Part shown: positions 1-6,520 of the stretch, piece after piece
Numbering within the stretch: position 1 is the stretch's first letter
How the letters are laid out: the number at the start of each line of letters is the position of its first letter
Source: Clostridia bacterium
Lineage (GTDB): Bacteria > Bacillota > Clostridia > Oscillospirales > Acutalibacteraceae
Direction of reading: 5' to 3'
Length of the DNA stretch: 7,228 nucleotides
Assembly (NCBI GenBank): GCA_017538005.1
Contig: JAFYJR010000140.1
Coordinates: 1 to 7,228, forward strand
Translations under genes and position numbers: made by a program
The notes under the pieces: generated by a model
What the model saw: only the letters and a program-made list of their open reading frames with translations
What the model was told of the DNA's origin: nothing
Database searches by the model: none

Positions 1-2
1 CG

Positions 3-314
3 CTCCGTCCGGACGGAGTATATGTCGTGGCCGTGCGCAGCACCGGCGCGGAGTATCCGCTGCTCTTCGGCCCCGACATTATCGGTACGGACGAGAGCCG
101 GTGCAGCATTCCTTTCGCCGGCAACAGGGAAATGGAGGCGGCGCACGCGAGCATAACTCTTGCCAAGGGAAAATATTACCTGGCGGATCTGAATTCAAAG
201 AGCGGGACACTTTTAAACGGGGAGCCTGTCGAACCGGGCAAGACCTATGAACTGTGCTCCGCCGACCTCATTTCCATAGCCGGCGAAGAGCTGGTGTTTT
301 CCCGCAGAAGCTAG
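3..314 (+). CDS. C-terminal FHA domain of a protein cut by the left edge
   Basis: The frame is open to the left edge and ends at TAG 312-314. A GTG at 27 could be read as a start, but the codons before it (reading LRPDGVYVV) look like the first beta strand of an FHA domain and no ribosome site precedes the GTG, so I treat this as the 3' end of a longer gene. The fold is recognised from the pattern IIG, then a HASI strand, YYLADLNSKSGT, LLNGEPV, and an ADLISIAGEELVF ending. FHA domains normally bind phosphothreonine peptides in Ser/Thr kinase signalling. Here several contact residues are replaced: the Arg after IIG is Thr (87-89), the Ser-Arg of SRxHA is Glu-Ala (135-140), and the Asn of the NGT loop is Ser (201-203). 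Phosphopeptide binding is therefore doubtful. The rest of the protein and its function are not visible. The stop TAG is followed at once by an in-frame TAA. Confidence 0.75.
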   Translation, partial: LRPDGVYVVAVRSTGAEYPLLFGPDIIGTDESRCSIPFAGNREMEAAHASITLAKGKYYLADLNSKSGTLLNGEPVEPGKTYELCSADLISIAGEELVFSRRS

Positions 315-321
315 TAAAATC

Positions 322-351
322 GGCACTCTGAAAAAGAGTGCCAATTTTTTT
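322..351 (+). terminator. Intrinsic terminator after the FHA gene
   Basis: A perfect 8-bp stem, GGCACTCT (322-329) with AGAGTGCC (335-342), closes a GAAAA loop and is followed by AA and seven T (345-351). It lies 7 bases after the FHA stop codon and separates that gene from the heat-shock promoter. The stem core GCACTC/GAGTGC is the same as the inner arms of the CIRCE operator 60 bases downstream, but with a 7-base instead of a 9-base spacer. Confidence 0.9.
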
Positions 352-361
352 AAAAAATGTG

Positions 362-390
362 TTGACATTGGTACTTTTCGGTGGTACATT
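362..390 (+). promoter_or_regulatory. Housekeeping (sigma-A-type) promoter of the hrcA-grpE-dnaK-dnaJ operon
   Basis: The -35 box TTGACA (362-367) is a perfect consensus. It is followed after 17 bases by TACATT (385-390), a 4/6 match to TATAAT. Transcription would start near 397, so the CIRCE palindrome at 401 falls at the very 5' end of the message, the usual arrangement for HrcA control. The A/T run at 345-357, which is the tail of the upstream terminator, lies just upstream of the -35 box where an UP element would be. The exact -10 box is the less certain part, because TTATAT (389-394) overlaps it. Confidence 0.82.
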
Positions 391-400
391 ATATGTGAAA

Positions 401-427
401 TTAGCACTCGGAAGTGCAGAGTGCTAA
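401..427 (+). promoter_or_regulatory. CIRCE operator (HrcA binding site)
   Basis: TTAGCACTC (401-409), a 9-base spacer (410-418) and GAGTGCTAA (419-427) match the CIRCE consensus inverted repeat without a mismatch. HrcA, the product of the first gene of the operon, is known to bind this element and block transcription when unfolded proteins are scarce. The spacer contains AGTGC (413-417), which can pair with GCACT (404-408) as a smaller nested hairpin. Confidence 0.98.
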
Positions 428-452
428 AATCTGACACTCGGGGTGACAACGA

Positions 453-1508
453 ATGCTTCCACAAAGACGCCAAAGAATACTGGCGGCTATCGTTGAACAG
501 TATATCGAGACCGGAGAGCCTGTAGGCTCCAAGGCTTTGCAAAACCTGCCCGGCCTTGACGTATCGTCTGCCACTATCCGAAACGAGATGGCCGAGCTTA
601 CGGCCCAGGGTTTCATAACCCAGCCTCACACCTCGGCCGGCCGTGTTCCCACGCAGGCAGGTTACCGCTACTATGTCGACAACCTCATGCAGCCGGCGGA
701 ACTCGGTGAGAGTGACCGCAGACGTATTGAGTCCGGTCTCGACTACAGGTCAGGCGACCCGGAGCAGCTTCTGCAGACAGCCGGAGAGGCGCTGGTTGAT
801 TTTACGAACTTTGCGGCCATTTCCACAACACCCGCTGACGAGCACGCGGTTATAAAAAACATTGAAATGGTCCCCGTCAGTCCGAAAATGGCCATGATTG
901 TTCTTCTTACCTCGACGGGTATTTTAAAGAGCAAGGCCTGCAGGACGGATGTCCCGATAACGGTTGACCTCCAGGACGCTTTCGCTGACATAGTGCGCCG
1001 AAACTTTTTCGGCATACCGCTCTCAGATGTCAACACGGTCATGATCCAGACTCTTGTCGCGGGACTCGGCGCGAAAGCGCTCTCCATGTCTCCGCTCTTC
1101 GTAACCATAGCGGACCTGGTTGAGGCGGCCTCCGTCTCGGAGATAAACCTCTCCGGCCAGTCAAACCTCTTAGGTTACAAGGAGTACAACGACAACGCGG
1201 GACAGCTTCTGGACTTCCTTCACAGGGAAGAGCCGCTCGGTATGCTGGTCTCGTCAGGCGACAGCGACACGGGTATCGAGATCCGTATAGGATCTGAAAA
1301 CAGATACAAAGAGCTTGAGAACTCAAGCATGATTATCTCGAAGTACAAAATCGGCGACAACGCCACAGGCGCGATAGGAATTATCGGCCCGACCAGAATG
1401 AATTATTCCAAGCTCGTTCCGAGCATCAAATATCTCACTGACATAATAAGCAAATTCCTGTCAGATGTTTATGAGGAGGAAAGCTCAAGTGACGAAGAAG
1501 AAAGTTGA
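453..1508 (+). CDS. hrcA: Heat-inducible transcription repressor HrcA
   Basis: HrcA represses class I heat-shock operons by binding CIRCE, and GroEL is known to help keep it active. The 351-residue product has the family's normal length. The N-terminal winged-helix domain (about residues 1-70) shows the hallmark series QRRQRILAAIVEQYI, VGSKAL, SSATIRNEMAEL (38-49) and QPHTSAGRVPT (57-67), followed by GYRYYVD. The rest fits the GAF-like and dimerisation parts, with a terminal YLTDIISKFL helix and then an acidic, serine-rich tail (EEESSSDEEES). The ATG is chosen because GGGGTGA (440-446) lies 6 bases upstream and the protein begins like other HrcAs. The gene stands 25 bases downstream of a perfect CIRCE, so it is autoregulated. 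Its last 20 bases overlap the start of grpE, and the grpE ribosome site lies within it, so part of the acidic tail is encoded by the overlap. Confidence 0.97.
   Translation: MLPQRRQRILAAIVEQYIETGEPVGSKALQNLPGLDVSSATIRNEMAELTAQGFITQPHTSAGRVPTQAGYRYYVDNLMQPAELGESDRRRIESGLDYRSGDPEQLLQTAGEALVDFTNFAAISTTPADEHAVIKNIEMVPVSPKMAMIVLLTSTGILKSKACRTDVPITVDLQDAFADIVRRNFFGIPLSDVNTVMIQTLVAGLGAKALSMSPLFVTIADLVEAASVSEINLSGQSNLLGYKEYNDNAGQLLDFLHREEPLGMLVSSGDSDTGIEIRIGSENRYKELENSSMIISKYKIGDNATGAIGIIGPTRMNYSKLVPSIKYLTDIISKFLSDVYEEESSSDEEES
1474..1480 (+). promoter_or_regulatory. Ribosome binding site that fixes the grpE GTG start
   Basis: AGGAGGA lies 8 bases before GTG 1489. The in-frame ATG codons at 1465 and 1471 lie upstream of or at this site and have no ribosome site of their own. 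The GTG is therefore the better start, even though it lies inside the end of hrcA. Confidence 0.85.
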
Positions 1509-2013
1509 AATTGAAACTCCCGAAGAGGAGATAAAAGAAGAGGAGCAGCAGGAAGAAAAGGCAGAGGAACAGACTGCCGAAGAAAAACTCAGCGCAGAAC
1601 TTGCTGCCCAGAAGGAAGCTTATCTTCGCCTTGCCGCAGAGTATGACAACTTCAGGAAACGTACGGTAAAGGAGAAGGAGGAATCCTTCACAAACGCGAA
1701 ATCCACTGTTTTCGCGGATCTGCTTCCGGTACTCGACAACTTCGACCGGGCTCTTGCCACAGAAGACGCAAGCCTGGAAGATTTCAAGAAAGGCGTCGAG
1801 ATGACCTACACTCAGTTCTCTGAAGTGTTTAAGAACTACGGAGTTGAGACATTCGGTGAGCCGGGAGATCAGTTTGACCCCAACATCCACAATGCAGTTA
1901 TGCACGAGGATGATGAGTCCCTTGAGGCAAACGTCGTAAAAGAGGTTTTCCAGAAGGGTTATAAAATTAAGGATAAAATACTGCGACCTGCAATGGTTAA
2001 GGTTGCAAACTGA
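1489..2013 (+). CDS. grpE: Nucleotide exchange factor GrpE (Hsp70 cochaperone)
   Basis: GrpE is a dimer that makes DnaK release ADP, so that ATP can bind and the folded client can leave. From the GTG start the product has 174 residues, near the normal size. Residues 1 to about 35 are a very acidic, Glu-rich disordered head. A long helix with the family pattern LRLAAEYDNFRKRT follows, then DLLPVLDNFDRAL. The C-terminal beta domain carries the signature FDPNIHNAV (129-137) and ends with VFQKGYKIKDKILRPAMVKV. The GTG start at 1489 is supported by the AGGAGGA eight bases upstream, while a longer reading from ATG 1465 would add an unsupported MFMRRKAQ. The gene overlaps hrcA by 20 bases and ends 20 bases before dnaK, so it is probably translationally coupled to hrcA. 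Confidence 0.95.
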   Translation: MTKKKVEIETPEEEIKEEEQQEEKAEEQTAEEKLSAELAAQKEAYLRLAAEYDNFRKRTVKEKEESFTNAKSTVFADLLPVLDNFDRALATEDASLEDFKKGVEMTYTQFSEVFKNYGVETFGEPGDQFDPNIHNAVMHEDDESLEANVVKEVFQKGYKIKDKILRPAMVKVAN

Positions 2014-2033
2014 CAATATGGAGGTAAAGAATT

Positions 2034-3872
2034 ATGGCAAAAATAGTAGGTATTGACCTTGGTACAACAAACTCATGCGTATCCGTCATTGAAGGCGGTG
2101 AAGCAGTTGTTATCGCCAACGCTGAAGGCTCAAGAACAACTCCCTCGGTTGTAGCTTTCGGTAAAGACGGCGAGCGTATGGTAGGCCAGGTTGCATAGCG
2201 CCAGGCTATCACAAATCCCGACAGAACGGTATCTTCAATCAAACGTCAGATGGGTTCTGACTACAAAGTAAACATTGACGGCAAGAAGTACACTCCGCAG
2301 GAGATCTCCGCTATGATCCTTCAGAAACTGAAGGCAGACGCAGAGGCTTATCTCGGCGATAAGGTAACAGAGGCTGTCATAACCGTTCCCGCATACTTCA
2401 CTGACGCTCAGCGTCAGGCGACAAAGGACGCAGGTAAAATCGCGGGCCTTGATGTCAAGAGAATTATAAACGAGCCCACAGCCGCGGCGCTTGCTTACGG
2501 CATCGACAAGGGCGAAGACCAGAAGATTATGGTTTACGACCTCGGCGGCGGCACATTCGATGTATCCATCATCGAAATGGGCGACGGCGTACAGGAAGTT
2601 CTTGCCACGGCCGGTAACAACCGTCTCGGCGGCGATGACTTCGACCAGAGAATCATCGACTGGATGGCCGATGAGTTCAAGAAGGCTGAAGGCATCGACC
2701 TCAAGGGCGATAAGATGGCTATGCAGCGTCTTAAGGAAGCTGCCGAGAAGGCGAAGATTGAGCTTTCAGGTGTAACTACATCGAACATCTCACTTCCTTT
2801 CATCACAGCGGACGCTAACGGCCCGAAGCATCTTGAGATGACTCTCACACGCGCTAAGTTCAACGAACTCACTGCAGACCTGGTTGAGAGCACAATGGGT
2901 CCTGTCCGTCAGGCCATGTCCGACTCCGGTCTCAAGACAAGCGAGATAGACAAGGTTCTCATGGTCGGCGGTTCTTCAAGAATCCCGGCAGTTCAGGAAG
3001 CTGTTCAGAAGTTCATCGGTAAGGAACCTTTCAAGGGCATCAACCCCGATGAGTGCGTAGCCATGGGCGCTGCTCTCCAGGGTGGCGTTTTAGGCGGCGA
3101 TGTAAAGGGTCTCCTTCTTCTTGATGTAACCCCGCTGTCACTCGGTATCGAGACACTCGGCGGTATCTCAACGAAGATCATCGAGCGTAACACAACCATC
3201 CCGACAAAGAAGAGCCAGATCTTCTCAACGGCAGCTGACAACCAGACATCCGTTGAAGTAAACGTTCTTCAGGGCGAGCGTGAATTCGCAAAGGATAACA
3301 AGCAGATAGGCCTCTTCCATCTCGACGGCATCCTTCCGGCACGCCGCGGTACACCTCAGATTGAGGTAACATTCGACATAGACGCGAACGGTATCGTTCA
3401 TGTATCCGCGAAGGACCTCGGCACAGGTAAGGAACAGTCCATCTCCATCACCGCTTCTTCCAACATGTCCAAGGAAGACATAGAGAAGGCAGTTCAGGAA
3501 GCCGAGAAGTTCGCAGAGGAAGACAAGCAGCGTCGTGAGGATGTTGATACAAGAAACGCTGCGGACCAGATGGTATTCCAGTGCGAGAAGATTCTCCAGG
3601 ATGAGGGCGACAAGTTTGAAGCATCTGACAAGGAAGAGCTTGAGAAACTTATCGACAACCTCAAGGAGGCTCTCAAGGGTGAGGACATGAACCTCATCAA
3701 GAACCGTCAGGAGGAACTCCAGAAGAAGTTCTACGACATCTCCGAGAAACTCTACAAGGCAAATGCCCCTCAGGGTGATCCGTCAGCTGCGGGCTTTGAT
3801 CCCAGCCAGTTTACCGGCGGAGCTGCACCTGATGACGGCGCGGCAGATGTTGAATTCACTGACGTAGACTAA
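2034..3872 (+). CDS. dnaK: Chaperone DnaK (Hsp70), interrupted by an in-frame TAG at codon 55
   Basis: DnaK is the ATP-driven Hsp70 that binds exposed hydrophobic segments and works with DnaJ and GrpE. The true start is ATG 2034, with GGAGGT (2020-2025) eight bases before it and the family N-terminus MAKIVGIDLGTTNSCV. The full frame would give 612 residues. It includes the phosphate loop (GIDLGTTNS, 6-14), catalytic Lys70, YDLGGGTFD (168-176), the linker LLLLD (360-364), a beta substrate domain with NTTIPTK and LQGER, a helical lid, and the acidic end VEFTDVD. The Gram-negative insert after about residue 78 is absent, as in Firmicutes. Codon 55 (2196-2198) is TAG where the family has Lys, so the frame is broken although everything before and after is conserved. 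Restart at ATG 2250 (Met73) would give 540 residues lacking the phosphate loop and Lys70, and no ribosome site is seen there. The gene may be intact in the organism if the base is an error; otherwise it is a fresh nonsense allele. Confidence 0.93.
2196..2198 (+). other. In-frame amber codon within dnaK
   Basis: The reading is GTT GCA TAG CGC CAG, in place of the near-universal Ala-Lys-Arg-Gln of DnaK. One A-to-T change turns AAG into TAG. No shift of frame is involved, because the homology continues in the same frame on both sides (VGQVA before, RQAITNPDRT after). Confidence 0.95.
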
Positions 3873-3888
3873 AAGGAATTAATTTCAG

Positions 3889-5103
3889 ATGGCTGATAAG
3901 AGAGATTTTTATGAAGTCCTCGGCGTGGACAAGTCCGCGTCGGAAGACGAGATAAAAAAAGCATACAGGAAAAAGGCCAAGCAGTATCACCCGGACCTCA
4001 ATCCGGGTGATGCCGAAGCTGAGAAGCACTTCAAGGAAGTGAACGAAGCATACGAGATTCTGTCGGATCCCGACAAGAAGTCCCGTTATGACCGCTTCGG
4101 TCATGCCGGTGTTGATCCCAACGGCTTCGGCGGCGGCGCCGGCGGTGCCGGCGGCTACGCCGATTTCGGTGATCTCGGCGATATCTTCTCGAGTATATTC
4201 GGCAGTGGCTTTGGCGGCGGCTTCGGCGGTTTCGGAGGCTTTGGCGGCGGTGGCCGCTCAGCCAATCCCAACGCACCTCGCCGCGGCTCCAATATAGAAG
4301 CCCGCGTCAACCTCACATTTGAGGAGGCCGCCAAAGGCTGCAAGAAGACCATAGACTTCCTGCGCATTGAACCCTGTGATGTCTGTCACGGTTCAGGCTG
4401 CAAGGAGGGAACAGGTACGGAGACCTGTCCGGACTGTCACGGTTCGGGTCAGGTAACCACACAGTCCCGTACTGTTTTCGGTGTCTTCCAGTCAACCAAG
4501 GCCTGCCCGAAGTGCGGCGGTAAGGGTAAGATTGTCAAGGATCCCTGTACCCGATGCAAGGGTGTCGGCATGATACGAAAGACCGCCACTATGGAGGTCA
4601 AGGTACCTGCCGGTATCGATGTGGGCAATGCCTTCACAATCCGCGGCCAGGGTAACTACGGCGCGAACGGCGGACCTCAGGGTGACCTCTATGTCATCCC
4701 GAACATCAAACCTCACCCGATCTTCGAGCGTGACGGCTATGATGTTTTCTGCAATGTCCGCGTGACCTACTCCATGGCCGTTTTAGGCGCCGAGATTTAT
4801 GTTCCGACGCTCGACGGAAAGGTCAAATACAATATGCCTGCCGGCACACAGTCCGGCACGCGTTTCAGACTCCGCGAGCGCGGCATAGTAAATGTCAACA
4901 ACCCCAACATCCGCGGCGACCAGTATGTTACGGTCATAGTTGATGTTCCGAAGAAGGTAACTGCGCATCAGAAAGAACTTCTTCAGCAGTTTGACGCGGA
5001 ATACATCGACAAGCCGAAAAACGACGCCACGGGCTATTCTGAATCAGCCAACAGAAAGAAAACAATATTCGAAAAAATGAAAGATGCTTTTGACGATACA
5101 TAA
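3889..5103 (+). CDS. dnaJ: Chaperone DnaJ (Hsp40, type A)
   Basis: DnaJ delivers clients to DnaK and stimulates its ATPase. The 404-residue product has all class A parts. The J domain (about 1-72) carries HPD at 34-36. A Gly/Phe region (about 77-122) includes GDIFSSIFG, similar to the DIF motif known to regulate J-domain access. The zinc-binding domain has four CxxCxGxG repeats starting at Cys163, Cys180, Cys206 and Cys220. Two C-terminal beta domains follow, with VPAGIDVGNAFTIRGQG and the GDLYVI segment. The length is somewhat more than the usual 370-390 residues, partly from a charged tail after about residue 375 ending KTIFEKMKDAFDDT. The ATG lies 16 bases after the dnaK stop, and AAAGGAA (3872-3878) is its ribosome site. 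The 3' end of the gene contains the -35 box of the next gene's promoter. No terminator follows the stop at once. Confidence 0.97.
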   Translation: MADKRDFYEVLGVDKSASEDEIKKAYRKKAKQYHPDLNPGDAEAEKHFKEVNEAYEILSDPDKKSRYDRFGHAGVDPNGFGGGAGGAGGYADFGDLGDIFSSIFGSGFGGGFGGFGGFGGGGRSANPNAPRRGSNIEARVNLTFEEAAKGCKKTIDFLRIEPCDVCHGSGCKEGTGTETCPDCHGSGQVTTQSRTVFGVFQSTKACPKCGGKGKIVKDPCTRCKGVGMIRKTATMEVKVPAGIDVGNAFTIRGQGNYGANGGPQGDLYVIPNIKPHPIFERDGYDVFCNVRVTYSMAVLGAEIYVPTLDGKVKYNMPAGTQSGTRFRLRERGIVNVNNPNIRGDQYVTVIVDVPKKVTAHQKELLQQFDAEYIDKPKNDATGYSESANRKKTIFEKMKDAFDDT

Positions 5104-5117
5104 TTTTGTGGTATAAT
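5090..5117 (+). promoter_or_regulatory. Promoter of the small membrane protein gene, starting inside dnaJ
   Basis: TTGACG (5090-5095) and a perfect TATAAT (5112-5117) are 16 bases apart, and TG at 5109-5110 makes an extended -10 box. The -35 box is within the last codons of dnaJ, and the -10 box lies 8 bases after its stop. Transcription would start near 5124, about 27 bases before the start codon at 5151. No CIRCE is visible here, so this promoter should not be under direct HrcA control. Confidence 0.82.
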
Positions 5118-5150
5118 AGTTCCATCTTAAAAAATAAGGAGGAAACAATT

Positions 5151-5429
5151 ATGTTCCCAGGATTCGGTTTTATTTTCACAATTTTAGGCGGTATTATTGC
5201 AGGCTGGCTTGCAGAGAAAATCATGAAAGTTGATATGCCTCTCTGGCAGAATCTTCTCTACGGCCTCGGCGGTTCAGCTCTCGGTTCAATCTTCCTTCTG
5301 ATAATCGGTAAGGTTACCGGCAAGGGCTTTGCTGCTCCCGGCAGCTTCATTCCTGCAATTCTCATCGCTCTTGTAGGCGCATGCCTCATCATCTTCGTTG
5401 TAGGCAAAATCAAGGAAAAGAAAGCATAA
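5151..5429 (+). CDS. GlsB/YeaQ/YmgE-like small membrane protein
   Basis: The 92-residue product is almost all membrane segment: about residues 3-20 (GFIFTILGGIIAGWLA region), 33-52 (LLYGLGGSALGSIFLLIIG region) and 65-85, separated by short charged turns and ending in KIKEKKA. The pattern GGIIAGWLAEKIM near the start and the Gly-rich second helix fit the family often named transglycosylase-associated or GlsB/YeaQ/YmgE stress response membrane protein, which is usually 80-90 residues. The biochemical role of the family is poorly known. ATG 5151 is chosen because AAGGAGG (5136-5142) lies 8 bases upstream; a longer reading from 5106 would run through the promoter and ribosome site. The gene can be transcribed from its own extended -10 promoter and by read-through from the heat-shock operon, and it is closed by a strong terminator. 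A stress-linked role is my inference from family and place. Confidence 0.85.
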   Translation: MFPGFGFIFTILGGIIAGWLAEKIMKVDMPLWQNLLYGLGGSALGSIFLLIIGKVTGKGFAAPGSFIPAILIALVGACLIIFVVGKIKEKKA

Positions 5430-5445
5430 ACATTTTCAGGAAAAG

Positions 5446-5472
5446 ACCGACCTGAGTTTCAGGTCGGTTTTT
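5446..5472 (+). terminator. Intrinsic terminator ending the heat-shock/GlsB-like unit
   Basis: A perfect 10-bp stem, ACCGACCTGA (5446-5455) with TCAGGTCGGT (5459-5468), closes a GTT loop and runs into five T (5468-5472). It is 16 bases after the stop of the small membrane protein gene and about 22 bases before the galE start. Confidence 0.92.
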
Positions 5473-5494
5473 CACTAACTTTTGGAGGTCTTCT

Positions 5495-6511
5495 ATGACC
5501 ATACTTTGTACGGGCGGAGCCGGATACATCGGCAGCCATACCTGTGTTGAACTTTTAAATGAGGGATATGACGTTGTCGTTTTGGACAACCTTTCAAACT
5601 CATCGAAAGTTGCCCTTGACCGGGTGGAGGAAATCACAGGCAAGAAGATAAAGTTCTATGAGGCGGACATCCTTGATGTCGACGCCATGGAAAAGATATT
5701 CTCAGAGGAAAAAATAGACGCGGTCATCCACTTCGCCGGGCTTAAAGCTGTCGGCGAGTCTGTTGAAAAGCCGCTTGAATATTATCACAACAATATCACC
5801 GGCACACTTAATCTGTGTGGTGTTATGCGCGCTCACGGAGTGAAGAATATCATCTTTTCTTCGTCCGCCACGGTTTACGGTGATCCTGCTTTCATTCCGA
5901 TTACCGAGGACTGTCCGAAGGGTTCACCGACAAATCCGTACGGCTGGACGAAGTCGATGATAGAGCAGATTCTGATGGATCTGCAGAAGGCGGATCCCGA
6001 ATGGAATGTTGTTATACTCCGTTATTTTAATCCCATAGGAGCTCACGAGAGCGGCCTTATAGGCGAGGACCCGAAGGGAATTCCCAACAACCTCGTGCCC
6101 TACATTGCCCAGGTGGCGATAGGCAAGAGAGCGGCGCTTGGTGTATTTGGTAACGACTATGACACACCTGACGGTACGGGCGTGCGGGACTACATACATG
6201 TAGTCGACCTTGCCCGTGGCCATGTCAAGGCGCTCAAAAAGCTTGAGCCGGGCTCAGGCGTAAGTATTTACAACCTCGGCACGGGCAACGGCTACAGCGT
6301 GTTCGATGTCCTGCACGCCTATGAAAAGGCCTGCGGCAAAGAGATTCCGTATGAAATTAAATTCCGCCGCGCGGGCGACATAGCGACCTGCTACTGCAAT
6401 GCGGATAAAGCGAAGAACGAACTCGGCTGGGTCGCGGAACTCGGGCTTGATGATATGTGCGCTTCATCCTGGAACTGGCAGTCGAAGAATCCCGACGGAT
6501 ATAACTCATAA
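5495..6511 (+). CDS. galE: UDP-glucose 4-epimerase GalE
   Basis: GalE interconverts UDP-glucose and UDP-galactose with tightly bound NAD, in the Leloir pathway and for making galactose-containing surface sugars. The 338-residue product has the same length as E. coli GalE. The Rossmann nucleotide loop GGAGYIG is at residues 7-13, followed by VVVLDNLSNSS. The short-chain dehydrogenase catalytic set is complete, with Ser124 in SSSATVYG, Tyr149 and Lys153 in NPYGWTK. RYFNPIGAH, GIPNNLVPYIAQVA, DGTGVRDYIHVVDLA and YNLGTGNGYSV are further GalE blocks. ATG 5495 has GGAGG (5484-5488) six bases upstream. The gene follows a strong terminator closely, and no promoter of its own is clear in the 65-base gap. 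It is followed after 9 bases by the amidohydrolase gene, so the two are probably cotranscribed. Confidence 0.96.
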   Translation: MTILCTGGAGYIGSHTCVELLNEGYDVVVLDNLSNSSKVALDRVEEITGKKIKFYEADILDVDAMEKIFSEEKIDAVIHFAGLKAVGESVEKPLEYYHNNITGTLNLCGVMRAHGVKNIIFSSSATVYGDPAFIPITEDCPKGSPTNPYGWTKSMIEQILMDLQKADPEWNVVILRYFNPIGAHESGLIGEDPKGIPNNLVPYIAQVAIGKRAALGVFGNDYDTPDGTGVRDYIHVVDLARGHVKALKKLEPGSGVSIYNLGTGNGYSVFDVLHAYEKACGKEIPYEIKFRRAGDIATCYCNADKAKNELGWVAELGLDDMCASSWNWQSKNPDGYNS

Positions 6512-6520
6512 GAGGTAACT

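Noticed and set aside
27..314. A complete 95-residue FHA protein starting at GTG 27.
   Set aside because: No ribosome site precedes it, and the first FHA strand begins upstream of it in the same open frame.
1435..2016. A 193-codon open frame on the - strand opposite grpE.
   Set aside because: It is a shadow of the grpE frame. The product is rich in Phe/Leu runs from antisense of Glu/Lys codons, and no ribosome site or family pattern supports it.
3336..3360. ILPARRGTPQ in DnaK in place of the more common PAPRG pattern, as a possible second lesion.
   Set aside because: It is in frame and the flanking strands are fully conserved. It looks like ordinary divergence in a loop of the substrate domain.
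2250..3872. A 540-residue DnaK starting at ATG 2250.
   Set aside because: This ATG is an internal Met (residue 73) with no ribosome site. The conserved N-terminus, start codon and GGAGGT are all at 2034, so this is what an automatic caller would give because of the TAG.
4201..4260. A repetitive GGC-rich stretch that looks like a short tandem repeat.
   Set aside because: It encodes the Gly/Phe linker of DnaJ, which is normally repetitive.
4031..4276. An Arg/His-rich open frame on the - strand opposite the dnaJ Gly/Phe region, with others nearby on both strands.
   Set aside because: It is low-complexity antisense of Gly, Phe and Ala codons in dnaJ, with no independent signals.
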